From an uncultured Flavihumibacter sp. (GTDB taxonomy: Bacteria; Bacteroidota; Bacteroidia; Chitinophagales; Chitinophagaceae), in contig CAMLRX010000034.1 of assembly GCA_946482545.1 (NCBI GenBank), forward strand, positions 1 to 39,411: a stretch of DNA of 39,411 bases, written 5' to 3'. Shown here in pieces: positions 26,054 to 32,891 of this stretch (its first letter is position 1; every line of letters starts with the position of its first letter). The position numbers were made by a program, and so were the translations under genes. The notes under the pieces were generated by a model. That model searched no databases and was not told where the DNA came from. It saw only the letters and a program-made list of their open reading frames with translations.

Positions 26054-26470
26054 TTAACCGCAGTATTGTTCGAAAGCGCCAATCAGGTTGTGCGCGATCA
26101 TTTGTGCGGGACGCCCTTCGATCTGGTGTCTTTCAATCATGTGCACCAGTTGTCCATCCTTGAACAAAGCGATAGCGGGTGAGGATGGTGGATAAGGCAG
26201 CAGGTGTTCACGAAGTTTGCTTACCGCGGCTGTATCGAAACCGGCAAAACTCGTAGTGAGCCTGTCGGGACGCTTGCCACTGTTCGCTACCGCCATCAAT
26301 ACACCCGGACGCGCACTTCCTGCGGAGCAACCACATACAGAGTTGATCATCACCAGGGTGGTGCCAGACTGTGTAAGCGTATTCGTTACCTCTTCAGGTG
26401 TAACCATTTCATCAAATCCGTTATCTGTAAGTTCTGCCTTCATCGGCATTATTAATTCTGCTGGATACAT
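26054..26470 (-). CDS. BrxA/BrxB-family bacilliredoxin
   Basis: A 138-residue thioredoxin-fold protein with the CGC active site at C46-G47-C48 (INSVCGCSAG), a PGV segment, and PPSSPAIALFKDG. BrxA/BrxB proteins remove bacillithiol from S-bacillithiolated proteins after oxidative stress. It stands alone with its own promoter (26500-26507) and terminator, divergent from hsp20. With the YfiT/BstA-like gene it suggests bacillithiol use. Confidence 0.92.
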   Translation of the reverse strand: MYPAELIMPMKAELTDNGFDEMVTPEEVTNTLTQSGTTLVMINSVCGCSAGSARPGVLMAVANSGKRPDRLTTSFAGFDTAAVSKLREHLLPYPPSSPAIALFKDGQLVHMIERHQIEGRPAQMIAHNLIGAFEQYCG

Positions 26471-26499
26471 ACTTTTTCGTTTTTTCTTATTTCGATATG

Positions 26500-26507
26500 C
26501 AAATATA
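26500..26507 (-). promoter_or_regulatory. Candidate -7 promoter element of the bacilliredoxin gene
   Basis: On the minus strand TATATTTG is an exact TAnnTTTG match, 29 nt before the ATG at 26470. A TTTT, not TTTG, lies 18 nt upstream as a weak -33. Confidence 0.55.
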
Positions 26508-26532
26508 GGATGAATAGAATGGATTAAAATAA

Positions 26533-26574
26533 GACATTATGTCGCTAAAAATCAGCCATTAAAGACATTTAGTC
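26533..26574. promoter_or_regulatory. Candidate paired operator (GACATTATGTC and GACATTTAGTC)
   Basis: GACATTATGTC (26533-26543) is a perfect odd-centred palindrome; GACATTTAGTC (26564-26574) shares 9 of 11 positions. Their starts are 31 bp apart, three helical turns, so a dimeric repressor could bind both on one face. The pair sits between the bacilliredoxin and hsp20 genes. No matching regulator is in the window. Confidence 0.35.
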
Positions 26575-26694
26575 ATGAGTATTGAACCGTATTCCGTCAA
26601 ATTTTCTTTTGACAAGCCTGTTTTTTCAACTGGTACCTGATTTGATCTATGCCTACCGTTCCATCAAATTCAAAAACAATAAAAAAGAATAGCT

Positions 26695-27126
26695 ATGACA
26701 CTGGTAAAAGTTAACAACCGCCCCGCAAACAATTTGTTTGACGACTTCTTCAATTTTCCTTCTGTATTCGGAAAGCACGCTTTGGCCGGTTCACAATTCA
26801 ACCAGCCCGCGGTGAACATCGTTGAAAAAGCCGAAGGCTACCAACTTGACGTGGCAGCACCAGGTTATGAGAAAACTGATTTTAAAGTAAACCTGGAAAA
26901 TGACCTGCTCACGATTTCAGCAGAGCGGAAAGAAGAAAAAACCAATGAACAGGAAAGAGCTGTTCGCAGGGAATTTGCCACACAGTCTTTCAAAAGAAGT
27001 TTTTCCCTCGATGAAAAAATTGATGCGGCAAGCATCACAGCGAAGTATGAAAACGGCGTTTTGAAACTGTTCCTGCCTAAAAAAGCGGAAACAGCCGCAC
27101 CGCAAAAATCCATTGAGATTCAATAA
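26695..27126 (+). CDS. Hsp20/alpha-crystallin small heat-shock protein
   Basis: A 143-residue small heat-shock chaperone that holds unfolding proteins. The N-terminal arm with NNLFDDFFNFPSVF is followed by the alpha-crystallin domain (about 38-128; PAVNIVEKAEGYQLDVAAPG, LENDLLTISAERK, AKYENGVLKLFLPKK with the family AxxxnGvL motif) and a C-terminal tail ending KSIEIQ, which contains the I-x-I oligomerisation motif. A 6-bp inverted repeat GTCAAA / TTTGAC (26596-26613) lies upstream. An intrinsic terminator follows. Confidence 0.95.
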   Translation: MTLVKVNNRPANNLFDDFFNFPSVFGKHALAGSQFNQPAVNIVEKAEGYQLDVAAPGYEKTDFKVNLENDLLTISAERKEEKTNEQERAVRREFATQSFKRSFSLDEKIDAASITAKYENGVLKLFLPKKAETAAPQKSIEIQ

Positions 27127-27166
27127 CAAGATAAGTTTAGTTCATAAGCAGTTGGTTTGGTTTGAT

Positions 27167-27196
27167 ATCCTCCCCGTTCCCGGGGAGGATTTTTTA
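27167..27196 (+). terminator. Intrinsic terminator of hsp20
   Basis: ATCCTCCCCG (27167-27176), TTCC loop, CGGGGAGGAT (27181-27190), then a T-run: a 10-bp perfect stem. Confidence 0.9.
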
Positions 27197-27277
27197 TACC
27201 TATTTCACACTGATTTTGTGCGGTTTGTTTTAACTTCGGCCCTTGATCAGACGGCTACATAACACACAAAATCCAAG

Positions 27278-28570
27278 ATGAGGAAACGCATTCAAAAGTC
27301 CGGGCATATATTATTATGTTTCCTGGTACTCTCGATGAGCAAGTTTGTACGAGGCCAGGAACATGGCGACAGCACGGTGATCAGAACAGACACAACGTAC
27401 CACCCGGTTTTCCTGGATACCGCCCTCCGGATCAGGAACCTGAATCCTTATGTGACCCTTCACGTGGATTCTACCCTCACCTACCAGTTCGAAATCAACA
27501 AAAACGACGGGAAATATTTCTGGTTCCTCCGCAATTCACCGGTGGGATTGAAAATCAATAAAGACAACGGCACCCTTTCGTTCAAGGCGGAAAAATCGTT
27601 TTTCCTTTCGGGAAAACTTAAATACGACTACGATTACCGGGTAAACATAGGGGTGCAGAATCTTTCCAATCCCGAAGAAAGAATAGACACTGTTTTCACC
27701 CTGGTATTCTACAACACCGAGATCATCCCTTCCAGGGTTAAGCCCAACGTGAACAATACGCTTTACGTGGATGAAGGCGATACCATCAATTTTAAGGTAC
27801 AATGTGATATCGGAAGTTTCCCGATCGAACAGATCACGATGCTCTCGAATATCCCGTTGAAAAATTATACGGTGGTAAAACAATGTGACGACGATTTTAT
27901 CTGGTCGCCACCATACGATTTTATCAAGGACAACGAAAAGGAGAAAGAGAAAACATTGTTACTCTATTTTGTAGGCTCCAATAAATTCCGGGCAAGAGAT
28001 ACCGCTATTATTAAGATCGTTGTAAAGGATGCATTGAACTACCCGCTGGCGTTGCAGGAATATGAATATGTGAGAAAGAACCTGAACAGCTATGTACTTC
28101 AATTGAAATATACTTTCCTTCAGATGGATAAACGGCTGAAGAAAACAAAAGGCACACGTACCACTTTTGAACTGTCTTCTGCAGCCACAGCGCTTGGTGG
28201 AACCGTTTTCTCCTCGCTTCCCACGGATGGACAGAAAACCGCCGGTAAAATACTACCCGGCGTGGGCGTTGCCATGGTACCCGTGAAAGAAAGTGTTGCG
28301 CCTAACAAACAGGCAGAACAGAACTCCGCCGCGGTAGTAAGAAGCAGTATCAAACGACTGGAATACAACCTCCAGAACAATTCACTGATTGGAGAAGAAG
28401 ATCCGGATATCAATACCAAAGCGCAGAACATGCGCAATGAGATGAAACAAATTCAGGTGCAACTGGTAGATGTTCCGATCGATATTGCCATTGGGATGAC
28501 GGAAGAAGAACTGAACCAGTACTTCAACAGTCCCAGAGTGAACAAGAAATACAAAATGAAAAAAAGATAA
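27278..28570 (+). CDS. Exported protein with Ig-like/cadherin-like regions, function unknown
   Basis: A 430-residue secreted or periplasmic protein: signal peptide about 1-26 (ending VRGQ). Residues about 40-140 and 150-260 look like two beta-sandwich (Ig- or cadherin-like) domains (YQFEINKNDGKYFWFLRNSP, VGLKINKDNGTLSF, LYVDEGDTINFKVQ, DFIWSPPYDF). The rest is helical with a low-complexity middle (about 300-360) and a KK-rich end (KYKMKKR). I do not recognise a named family. Its 3' end faces the NTF2-like gene across 14 nt that carry a terminator. Confidence 0.7.
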   Translation: MRKRIQKSGHILLCFLVLSMSKFVRGQEHGDSTVIRTDTTYHPVFLDTALRIRNLNPYVTLHVDSTLTYQFEINKNDGKYFWFLRNSPVGLKINKDNGTLSFKAEKSFFLSGKLKYDYDYRVNIGVQNLSNPEERIDTVFTLVFYNTEIIPSRVKPNVNNTLYVDEGDTINFKVQCDIGSFPIEQITMLSNIPLKNYTVVKQCDDDFIWSPPYDFIKDNEKEKEKTLLLYFVGSNKFRARDTAIIKIVVKDALNYPLALQEYEYVRKNLNSYVLQLKYTFLQMDKRLKKTKGTRTTFELSSAATALGGTVFSSLPTDGQKTAGKILPGVGVAMVPVKESVAPNKQAEQNSAAVVRSSIKRLEYNLQNNSLIGEEDPDINTKAQNMRNEMKQIQVQLVDVPIDIAIGMTEEELNQYFNSPRVNKKYKMKKR

Positions 28571-28576
28571 TCCCCG

Positions 28577-28605
28577 ACCCTGCCCTACCGGCAGGGTTCT
28601 TTTCT
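28577..28605 (+). terminator. Intrinsic terminator between convergent genes
   Basis: ACCCTGCC (28577-28584), CTACC loop, GGCAGGGT (28590-28597), then TCTTTTCTT. The stop codon of the minus-strand gene lies in the loop (28585-28587), so this element serves only the plus-strand gene fully. Confidence 0.7.
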
Positions 28606-29034
28606 TCTGGTATCTATCAGGTACTGAATCTTCCATTCCCCGTTCAACCGAACCATCTGGAATGAATTCACTCCGCAATGACTGAACTTTGTTCCGATGT
28701 AAAATTTATAAGGCGTCCATACGCTGGCCAGGTCACCATCTACATCCACCCTTTCAAAAACGATGCGTTCATCATACACTTCAGTATGCGGCCTTCCTAC
28801 GGATTGAACAAAGGCATCTACCTTATCCGTCCTCACTTTCGTTTGTCCACCTGCGTTAGTTATCGTTTGAAGGATCGCTTCGCTTGAAAAAGCGGAACGC
28901 AGCAATACGGTATCACTGGTACGCATAGCCGTAAACAGGTTGTTCACGGTTTGTTTCACACTATCTGTGGCGGTCTGCCCCTTCGTTTCCTGCAAGGCAG
29001 CAAGTATTGTTAAAAAAACGGCAATGTATCTCAT
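28585..29034 (-). CDS. Exported SnoaL/NTF2-like (DUF4440-type) protein
   Basis: A 149-residue protein with a signal peptide (about 1-20, ending TKGQ) and an NTF2-like cone fold: DSVKQTVNNLFTAMRTSDT, then AILQTI, VDVDGDLASVWTPYKFY and SFQMVRLNGEWKIQYLIDTR. Such exported NTF2-like proteins are common in Bacteroidota; some are enzymes, others binding proteins. Nothing shows the ligand. The ATG at 29034 starts the signal peptide; an upstream in-frame ATG at 29061 would add nine residues. Divergent from the RYPDG repeat gene. Confidence 0.78.
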   Translation of the reverse strand: MRYIAVFLTILAALQETKGQTATDSVKQTVNNLFTAMRTSDTVLLRSAFSSEAILQTITNAGGQTKVRTDKVDAFVQSVGRPHTEVYDERIVFERVDVDGDLASVWTPYKFYIGTKFSHCGVNSFQMVRLNGEWKIQYLIDTRRKEPCR

Positions 29035-29099
29035 TAACGGAATTTTAATGAAAACTGGCAAACAAATTGGCTTATAGGTAAATATAAAAACATCGCGTT

Positions 29100-29684
29100 A
29101 TGAAAACCAGATTTTTACACCAGTGGTTACTGATTACAGGAACAATTGGACTTCTCGCGAGCAGCAGCACTACTTACGCACAACAACGCAACCAGCAGGC
29201 CACACGTTACCCGGATGGAAGTGTGAGGTATCCCGATGGCACGGTACGTTACCCGGATGGCAGTGTACGTTACCCCGGTGGCCGTACCAATGACAGAGAT
29301 CGCCGTGACAGAGACAGAGACCGAGACCGCGACAGGGATTGGGAAAGAGACCGCGACCGCAGTTGGGACAACGACAGGTGGGAAAGAGATGGTGGTCCCG
29401 TGGTGATTGTGGATGGCAACGGCAGAAGGGGCAGTGATTTCCGCCACCTCCCTCCCGGACATGCCAAGAAAGTGTATGGCTACAAATCAGCCCGGAATTT
29501 CTCGCCAGGTCAACGTAAAAAATTGCAGAAAAGATACGGTTATGTGCCACCGATAGTGGTTTCTGTTCCAGACCGCTATTGCAAACGTGGTAACGGCGGC
29601 AGGTACTATTATACCGACCGTGGCGGATTTACCTACTGGAGAGACCGTGATGGCTTCTATGTGCTGGACAACCGCTACTTCTGA
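29100..29684 (+). CDS. Exported repeat protein (RYPDGxV heptads and Arg-Asp repeat), function unknown
   Basis: A 194-residue protein: signal peptide about 1-28, then four seven-residue units (RYPDGSV, RYPDGTV, RYPDGSV, RYPGGRT at residues 36-63; 21-bp tandem repeats at 29205-29288), an Arg-Asp dipeptide tract (about 65-90), and a C-terminal region (about 110-194) rich in Gly, Tyr and Arg with DRYCKRGNGGRYYYTDRGG and DRDGFYVLDNRYF. The Arg-Asp tract is strongly charged and probably disordered. I recall YPDG repeats in other Chitinophagaceae exported proteins, but the function is unknown. Confidence 0.75.
   Translation: MKTRFLHQWLLITGTIGLLASSSTTYAQQRNQQATRYPDGSVRYPDGTVRYPDGSVRYPGGRTNDRDRRDRDRDRDRDRDWERDRDRSWDNDRWERDGGPVVIVDGNGRRGSDFRHLPPGHAKKVYGYKSARNFSPGQRKKLQKRYGYVPPIVVSVPDRYCKRGNGGRYYYTDRGGFTYWRDRDGFYVLDNRYF
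29205..29288 (+). repeat. 21-bp tandem repeat encoding RYPDGxV units
   Basis: Four in-frame copies inside the exported repeat protein. Copies 1 and 3 are nearly identical at the DNA level (CGTTACCCGGATGG), so copy number could vary by slippage or recombination. Confidence 0.75.
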
Positions 29685-29710
29685 CACGCATACTATGGAC
29701 GGTTTCAATA

Positions 29711-29743
29711 AAAAAACGCCCTTCGTTACCGGGGGGCGTTTTC
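29711..29743 (+). terminator. Bidirectional intrinsic terminator
   Basis: AAAACGCCC (29713-29721) pairs with GGGCGTTTT (29734-29742) across a 12-nt loop, with A-run and T-run flanks. It lies between the convergent repeat-protein and arginine decarboxylase genes. Confidence 0.8.
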
Positions 29744-29760
29744 ATTTATGTGATTCCTGC

Positions 29761-31164
29761 TTATTTAATATAACCCAGGATTTTCAGCATGGATTGTGCG
29801 GATTGCTCTTTCGCGTACACCCAGTCGATCAGCTTGCCGTTCTTATCATATTCAATGATGATGTGCTTGGGCGAAGGAATCAGGCAGTGTTTGATACCAC
29901 CGTATCCGCTGATCTGGTCCTGGTAGGCTCCGGTATGGAAGAAGCCCACGTACAATGGCTCCTCTCCGGCATTCACTTTCGGAAGGAACACTTCGTTGAT
30001 GTGTTCTTCTGAATCGTAATAATCGTGGCTGTCGCAGGTAATGCCCCCCAATACTACCCGTTGGTATTCGTTCTCCCATTTGTTAATGGGGAGCATCAGG
30101 AATTTCTCTCCTATCCCCCAAGTATCAGGCAAAGTGGTAATGAAAGAAGAATCGATCATGTACCAGGTTTCGCGGTCGTTCTGCGATTTGTTGCCGATCA
30201 CACTATAAATATGCGCCATACTCTCTCCAACGGTGAAACTGCCGAATTCAGTAAAGATATCGGGCATAGGCACCTTCGCCTTTTTACAGGCGATCTTGAT
30301 GTTGCGCACGATCTCGTTGATCATGAACTGGTAGTCGTAATCGAAGCCGAGCGAGTGTTTGATGGGAAATCCACCGCCGATGTTGATAGAGTCCAGTTCG
30401 GGGCAAATCTTCTTCAACTGGCAATACAGGTTAATGATCTTGTTCAGTTCACTCCAGTAGTAGATGTCATCTTTGATCCCTTTGTTCAGGAAGATGTGCA
30501 GCATTTTCAACTGGAACTTGTGCTCGTTCCCCTCAATCTCGTCAACATAGAATTCGAGGATATCTTTGGCACGGATGCCGAGTCTCGAAGTATAGAACGG
30601 GAACGAAGGCTCTTCTTCAGCGGCTACGCGGATCCCTATTTTAAAGGGTGTTTTCACTGAGCGCTTGTAAAGATTCAGTTCTTCCTTATTATCGAGAACG
30701 GGGACTACATTTTTGAAACCTGCGTTCAGGAGTTTAGCGATGCGGCTGGTATAGGCGCGTTGCTTAAACCCGTTGCAGATGATGTAGGTTTCCTTGTTGA
30801 TCTTTTTCTTTTCGTACAACTTATTGATGATCTCCAGGTCGTAAGCGTAAGAAGTTTCGAGGTGAATATTGTGTTTCAGCGCTTCTTCCACCACGAAGGA
30901 GAAATGGGAACTCTTCGTACAATAACAATAGTTGTATTGTCCTTCGTATTTATGGCGTTTAAACGCGTTGGCGAACATGGACTTCGCCTTATTGATCTGC
31001 ATCCCGATTTTTGGCAGGTAAGTCACCTTCATAGGGGTGCCGTACTTGTCGATCAGGTATTTCACATCAACGCCATTAAAATGCAGGTATCCGTTTTTTA
31101 CGTCAAATCCTTCCTGCGGAAAGTGGAAGGTTTGTTGCACCAGGCCGGTGTACGTATTGTTCAT
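29761..31164 (-). CDS. speA: Arginine decarboxylase (alanine-racemase fold, Bacteroidota short type)
   Basis: A 467-residue PLP enzyme that decarboxylates arginine to agmatine for polyamine synthesis. It has the fold-III N-terminal barrel with the PLP lysine in YCYCTKSSHF, the glycine loop INIGGGFPIKHS, DIFTEFGSFTVGES, and the C-terminal CDSHDYYD and GAYQDQISGYGG segments that complete the active site. It is shorter than E. coli SpeA (about 650) because the middle helical and extra domains are absent, which is usual in Bacteroidota. The gene has a good promoter (31221-31253). Ornithine or other substrates remain possible. Confidence 0.87.
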   Translation of the reverse strand: MNNTYTGLVQQTFHFPQEGFDVKNGYLHFNGVDVKYLIDKYGTPMKVTYLPKIGMQINKAKSMFANAFKRHKYEGQYNYCYCTKSSHFSFVVEEALKHNIHLETSYAYDLEIINKLYEKKKINKETYIICNGFKQRAYTSRIAKLLNAGFKNVVPVLDNKEELNLYKRSVKTPFKIGIRVAAEEEPSFPFYTSRLGIRAKDILEFYVDEIEGNEHKFQLKMLHIFLNKGIKDDIYYWSELNKIINLYCQLKKICPELDSINIGGGFPIKHSLGFDYDYQFMINEIVRNIKIACKKAKVPMPDIFTEFGSFTVGESMAHIYSVIGNKSQNDRETWYMIDSSFITTLPDTWGIGEKFLMLPINKWENEYQRVVLGGITCDSHDYYDSEEHINEVFLPKVNAGEEPLYVGFFHTGAYQDQISGYGGIKHCLIPSPKHIIIEYDKNGKLIDWVYAKEQSAQSMLKILGYIK

Positions 31165-31220
31165 TTACTCCAGAGTGTATTGGTAATGAAGATTTGTTAG
31201 CGCCGTTTTTAGCGGCGATG

Positions 31221-31253
31221 CAAAAGTAGTTTTTTTTGAGGGGTGCGAACAAA
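31221..31253 (-). promoter_or_regulatory. Promoter of speA (-33 TTTG, 21 nt, -7 TACTTTTG)
   Basis: On the minus strand TTTG (31253-31250), a 21-nt spacer and TACTTTTG (31228-31221) match the Bacteroidota promoter. The -33 element is formed by the end of the T-run of the rplT terminator. A CGCCG / CGGCG hairpin (31201-31217) lies at the predicted 5' end of the transcript. Confidence 0.7.
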
Positions 31254-31284
31254 AAAAACCGGGATGTTTTTCAACACCCCGGTT
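31250..31284 (-). terminator. Intrinsic terminator of rpmI-rplT
   Basis: On the minus strand a 12-bp stem with one G-U pair (31284-31273 with 31268-31257) closes on a GAAA tetraloop and is followed by eight T residues. It ends the ribosomal protein transcript before speA. Confidence 0.9.
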
Positions 31285-31304
31285 CTGCTATTTGAAGCTG
31301 CTCC

Positions 31305-31649
31305 TTATTTAACGGAGTCAACCAGTTTTTTAAAGCTTTCCGGCTCGTTCATCGCGAGATCGGCCAGTACTTTACGGTCGATGGTGATGTTCTTTTCAGC
31401 CAGTTTGTTCATGAATACAGAGTAAGTAAGCCCTTGCTCCCTTACGGCGGCGTTGATACGCACGATCCACAGGGCGCGGTATTCGCGTTTCTTTAATTTG
31501 CGGCCAACATAACGGTAGGTAAGACCTTTCTCGAGTACGTTTTTCGCAACGGTATATACGTTTTTACGTTTGCCGTAGAAGCCTTTGGCTTGCTTCAGGA
31601 CTTTTTTCCTTCTTGCCTTAGATGCAACAGCGTTTACTGAACGTGGCAT
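31305..31649 (-). CDS. rplT: 50S ribosomal protein L20
   Basis: A 114-residue basic ribosomal protein: [20 protein letters not shown] is the typical N-terminal 23S rRNA-binding extension; the globular domain has [20 protein letters not shown] and [19 protein letters not shown]. It follows rpmI by 44 nt and ends before a strong terminator. Confidence 0.97.
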   Translation of the reverse strand: MPRSVNAVASKARRKKVLKQAKGFYGKRKNVYTVAKNVLEKGLTYRYVGRKLKKREYRALWIVRINAAVREQGLTYSVFMNKLAEKNITIDRKVLADLAMNEPESFKKLVDSVK

Positions 31650-31693
31650 ATTGTAATGAGTTTAAAAAAGTTAATAATAAGAGGTAAAGGGGA

Positions 31694-31891
31694 TTATTTC
31701 AGACGCAGGAGGCGCATTACGAAATCCATGTTGGCTGGCGCTACAACACCTTTTTTGTTAAGGGCACGCTTGCGTTTTTTGGATTTTTTGGTAAGAATGT
31801 GGCGCTTGAAAGACTTCTGAAAGGTGATCTGACCTGTACCAGTTACTTTGAACCTTTTTTTGGCACTCGAATTGGTTTTAACCTTTGGCAT
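31694..31891 (-). CDS. rpmI: 50S ribosomal protein L35
   Basis: A 65-residue basic ribosomal protein: [20 protein letters not shown] at the N terminus, [17 protein letters not shown] in the middle, and [10 protein letters not shown] at the end. It is first in the rpmI-rplT transcript. Upstream, 388 nt separate it from infC, including a strong terminator, so it needs its own promoter, which I could not locate with confidence. A short hairpin GTTCTC / GAGAAC (31927-31942) lies in the leader. Confidence 0.95.
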   Translation of the reverse strand: MPKVKTNSSAKKRFKVTGTGQITFQKSFKRHILTKKSKKRKRALNKKGVVAPANMDFVMRLLRLK

Positions 31892-31993
31892 TTTGATCCG
31901 AATTTTGCTGTTACACCCTGCTGGTGGTTCTCACGGGAGAACACTTATGGAACCGTTTGGGCAAATTTTAATGGGATGCGAAGGTAGGAAGAA

Positions 31994-32226
31994 ATTTTGG
32001 ATTTTGGATTTTGAATTTTGAATGGAGGACTAAATTATTGGCAAACATCTTATTATTAAATAACATTCAATAAGTTAAGCATAGAAAAATCATGTATCCA
32101 AAGTAAAAGTGGGGGGCTTATATATACCAATCAATCAGGGAGTAAACATCAAAACCTTCCCCATTGCAAATCGCCTCTTCCCCTCCCAAACGCACCAATC
32201 CATCATCCATCATTCAAAATCCAAAA
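31994..32226 (+). repeat. Inverted ATTTTGR-type repeat block C
   Basis: The left arm is four tandem heptamers ATTTTGG, ATTTTGG, ATTTTGA, ATTTTGA (31994-32021) then ATGG. The right arm (about 32198-32226) is the inverse, with CCATCATCCATCATTC then AAAATCCAAAAT. They bound about 170 nt of AT-rich DNA with no gene. Confidence 0.75.
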
Positions 32227-32259
32227 TAAAAAAACAGGTATCCAACCAGGACACCTGTT
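32223..32259 (-). terminator. Intrinsic terminator of thrS-infC
   Basis: On the minus strand AACAGGTGTCC (32259-32249), TGGTT loop and GGATACCTGTT (32243-32233) form an 11-bp stem with one G-U pair, followed by TTTTTTTATTT. It lies 21 nt after the infC stop and should end the thrS-infC transcript. Confidence 0.9.
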
Positions 32260-32279
32260 CAAAATGCTATATCCGTCTG

Positions 32280-32849
32280 CTATGCTTTCTTCTTGGCTTT
32301 CGGCGCGAAGATCACGAGCATTCTTTTGCCTTCCATTTTCGGCATTCCTTCGAGCACACCAGTTTCGCCAAGTCTTTCGGCGAATTTCAAAAGAAGGAGT
32401 TCACCTCTTTCCTTGAACATGATTGCTCGTCCGCGGAATTGTACATAGGCTTTCACCTTGTTGCCTTCCTGGAGGAACTTCTCGGCATGTTTCGCTTTGA
32501 AATCGAAATCGTGGTCGTCGGTACCGGGTGTAAAGCGGATTTCTTTTACTTCGGAGGCCTTGCTTTTGGCCTTCATTTCTTTTTCTTTCTTCCGCTTTTC
32601 GTATAAGAATTTATTATAATCGATAATACGGCAAACGGGAGGATCTGCGTTGGGAGAGATTTCCACCAGGTCCAACGCTTTTTCCTGCGCCATTTTCATG
32701 GCATCAAAAGTAGAGTAAACGCCTGGCTCAACATTGTCGCCCACCAGTCTTACCTGGGGTACGCGGATCATTTGGTTGGTACGGTGTTCCTGCTGTACCT
32801 GTCTTCTGAAATTAGGATTGAATCTTCCTCTGTTATTCGGTAATGCCAT
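32280..32849 (-). CDS. infC: Translation initiation factor IF-3
   Basis: A 189-residue factor that binds the 30S subunit and checks start-codon pairing. The N-domain (about 22-95) has RVPQVRLVGDNVEPGVYSTF and LVEISPNADPPVCRIIDYNK, then the lysine-rich linker, then the C-domain (KEIRFTPGTDDHDFDFKAKH and VKAYVQFRGRAIMFKERG). The start codon is an ordinary ATG at 32849, not the rare ATT or similar used for autoregulation in enterobacteria. It follows thrS by 42 nt. Confidence 0.97.
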   Translation of the reverse strand: MALPNNRGRFNPNFRRQVQQEHRTNQMIRVPQVRLVGDNVEPGVYSTFDAMKMAQEKALDLVEISPNADPPVCRIIDYNKFLYEKRKKEKEMKAKSKASEVKEIRFTPGTDDHDFDFKAKHAEKFLQEGNKVKAYVQFRGRAIMFKERGELLLLKFAERLGETGVLEGMPKMEGKRMLVIFAPKAKKKA

Positions 32850-32891
32850 TTATGTTTTTTGATTAAGAATAGTGCCTGTGGCAAACAGGTA

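Larger units (their letters stand above)
31892..32279. other. infC-rpmI intergenic region
   Basis: This 388-nt gap holds, from the rpmI side, a small hairpin (31927-31942), the inverted ATTTTGR repeat block C (31994-32226) and the infC terminator (32223-32259). No protein-coding frame is supported. On the minus strand, boxes one base off the -7 consensus occur (TACCTTCG at 31986-31979, TAATTTAG at about 32037-32030), but neither has a good -33. Confidence 0.6.

Noticed and set aside
31994..32226. Repeat block C as a miniature inverted-repeat transposable element
   Set aside because: Arms are variable heptamer strings with no fixed ends and no visible target duplication, so a MITE call is not supported.
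32109..32606. Plus-strand frame over the infC terminator and infC
   Set aside because: It runs through repeat arm, terminator and the antisense of infC; phenylalanine-rich low-complexity translation, not a gene.
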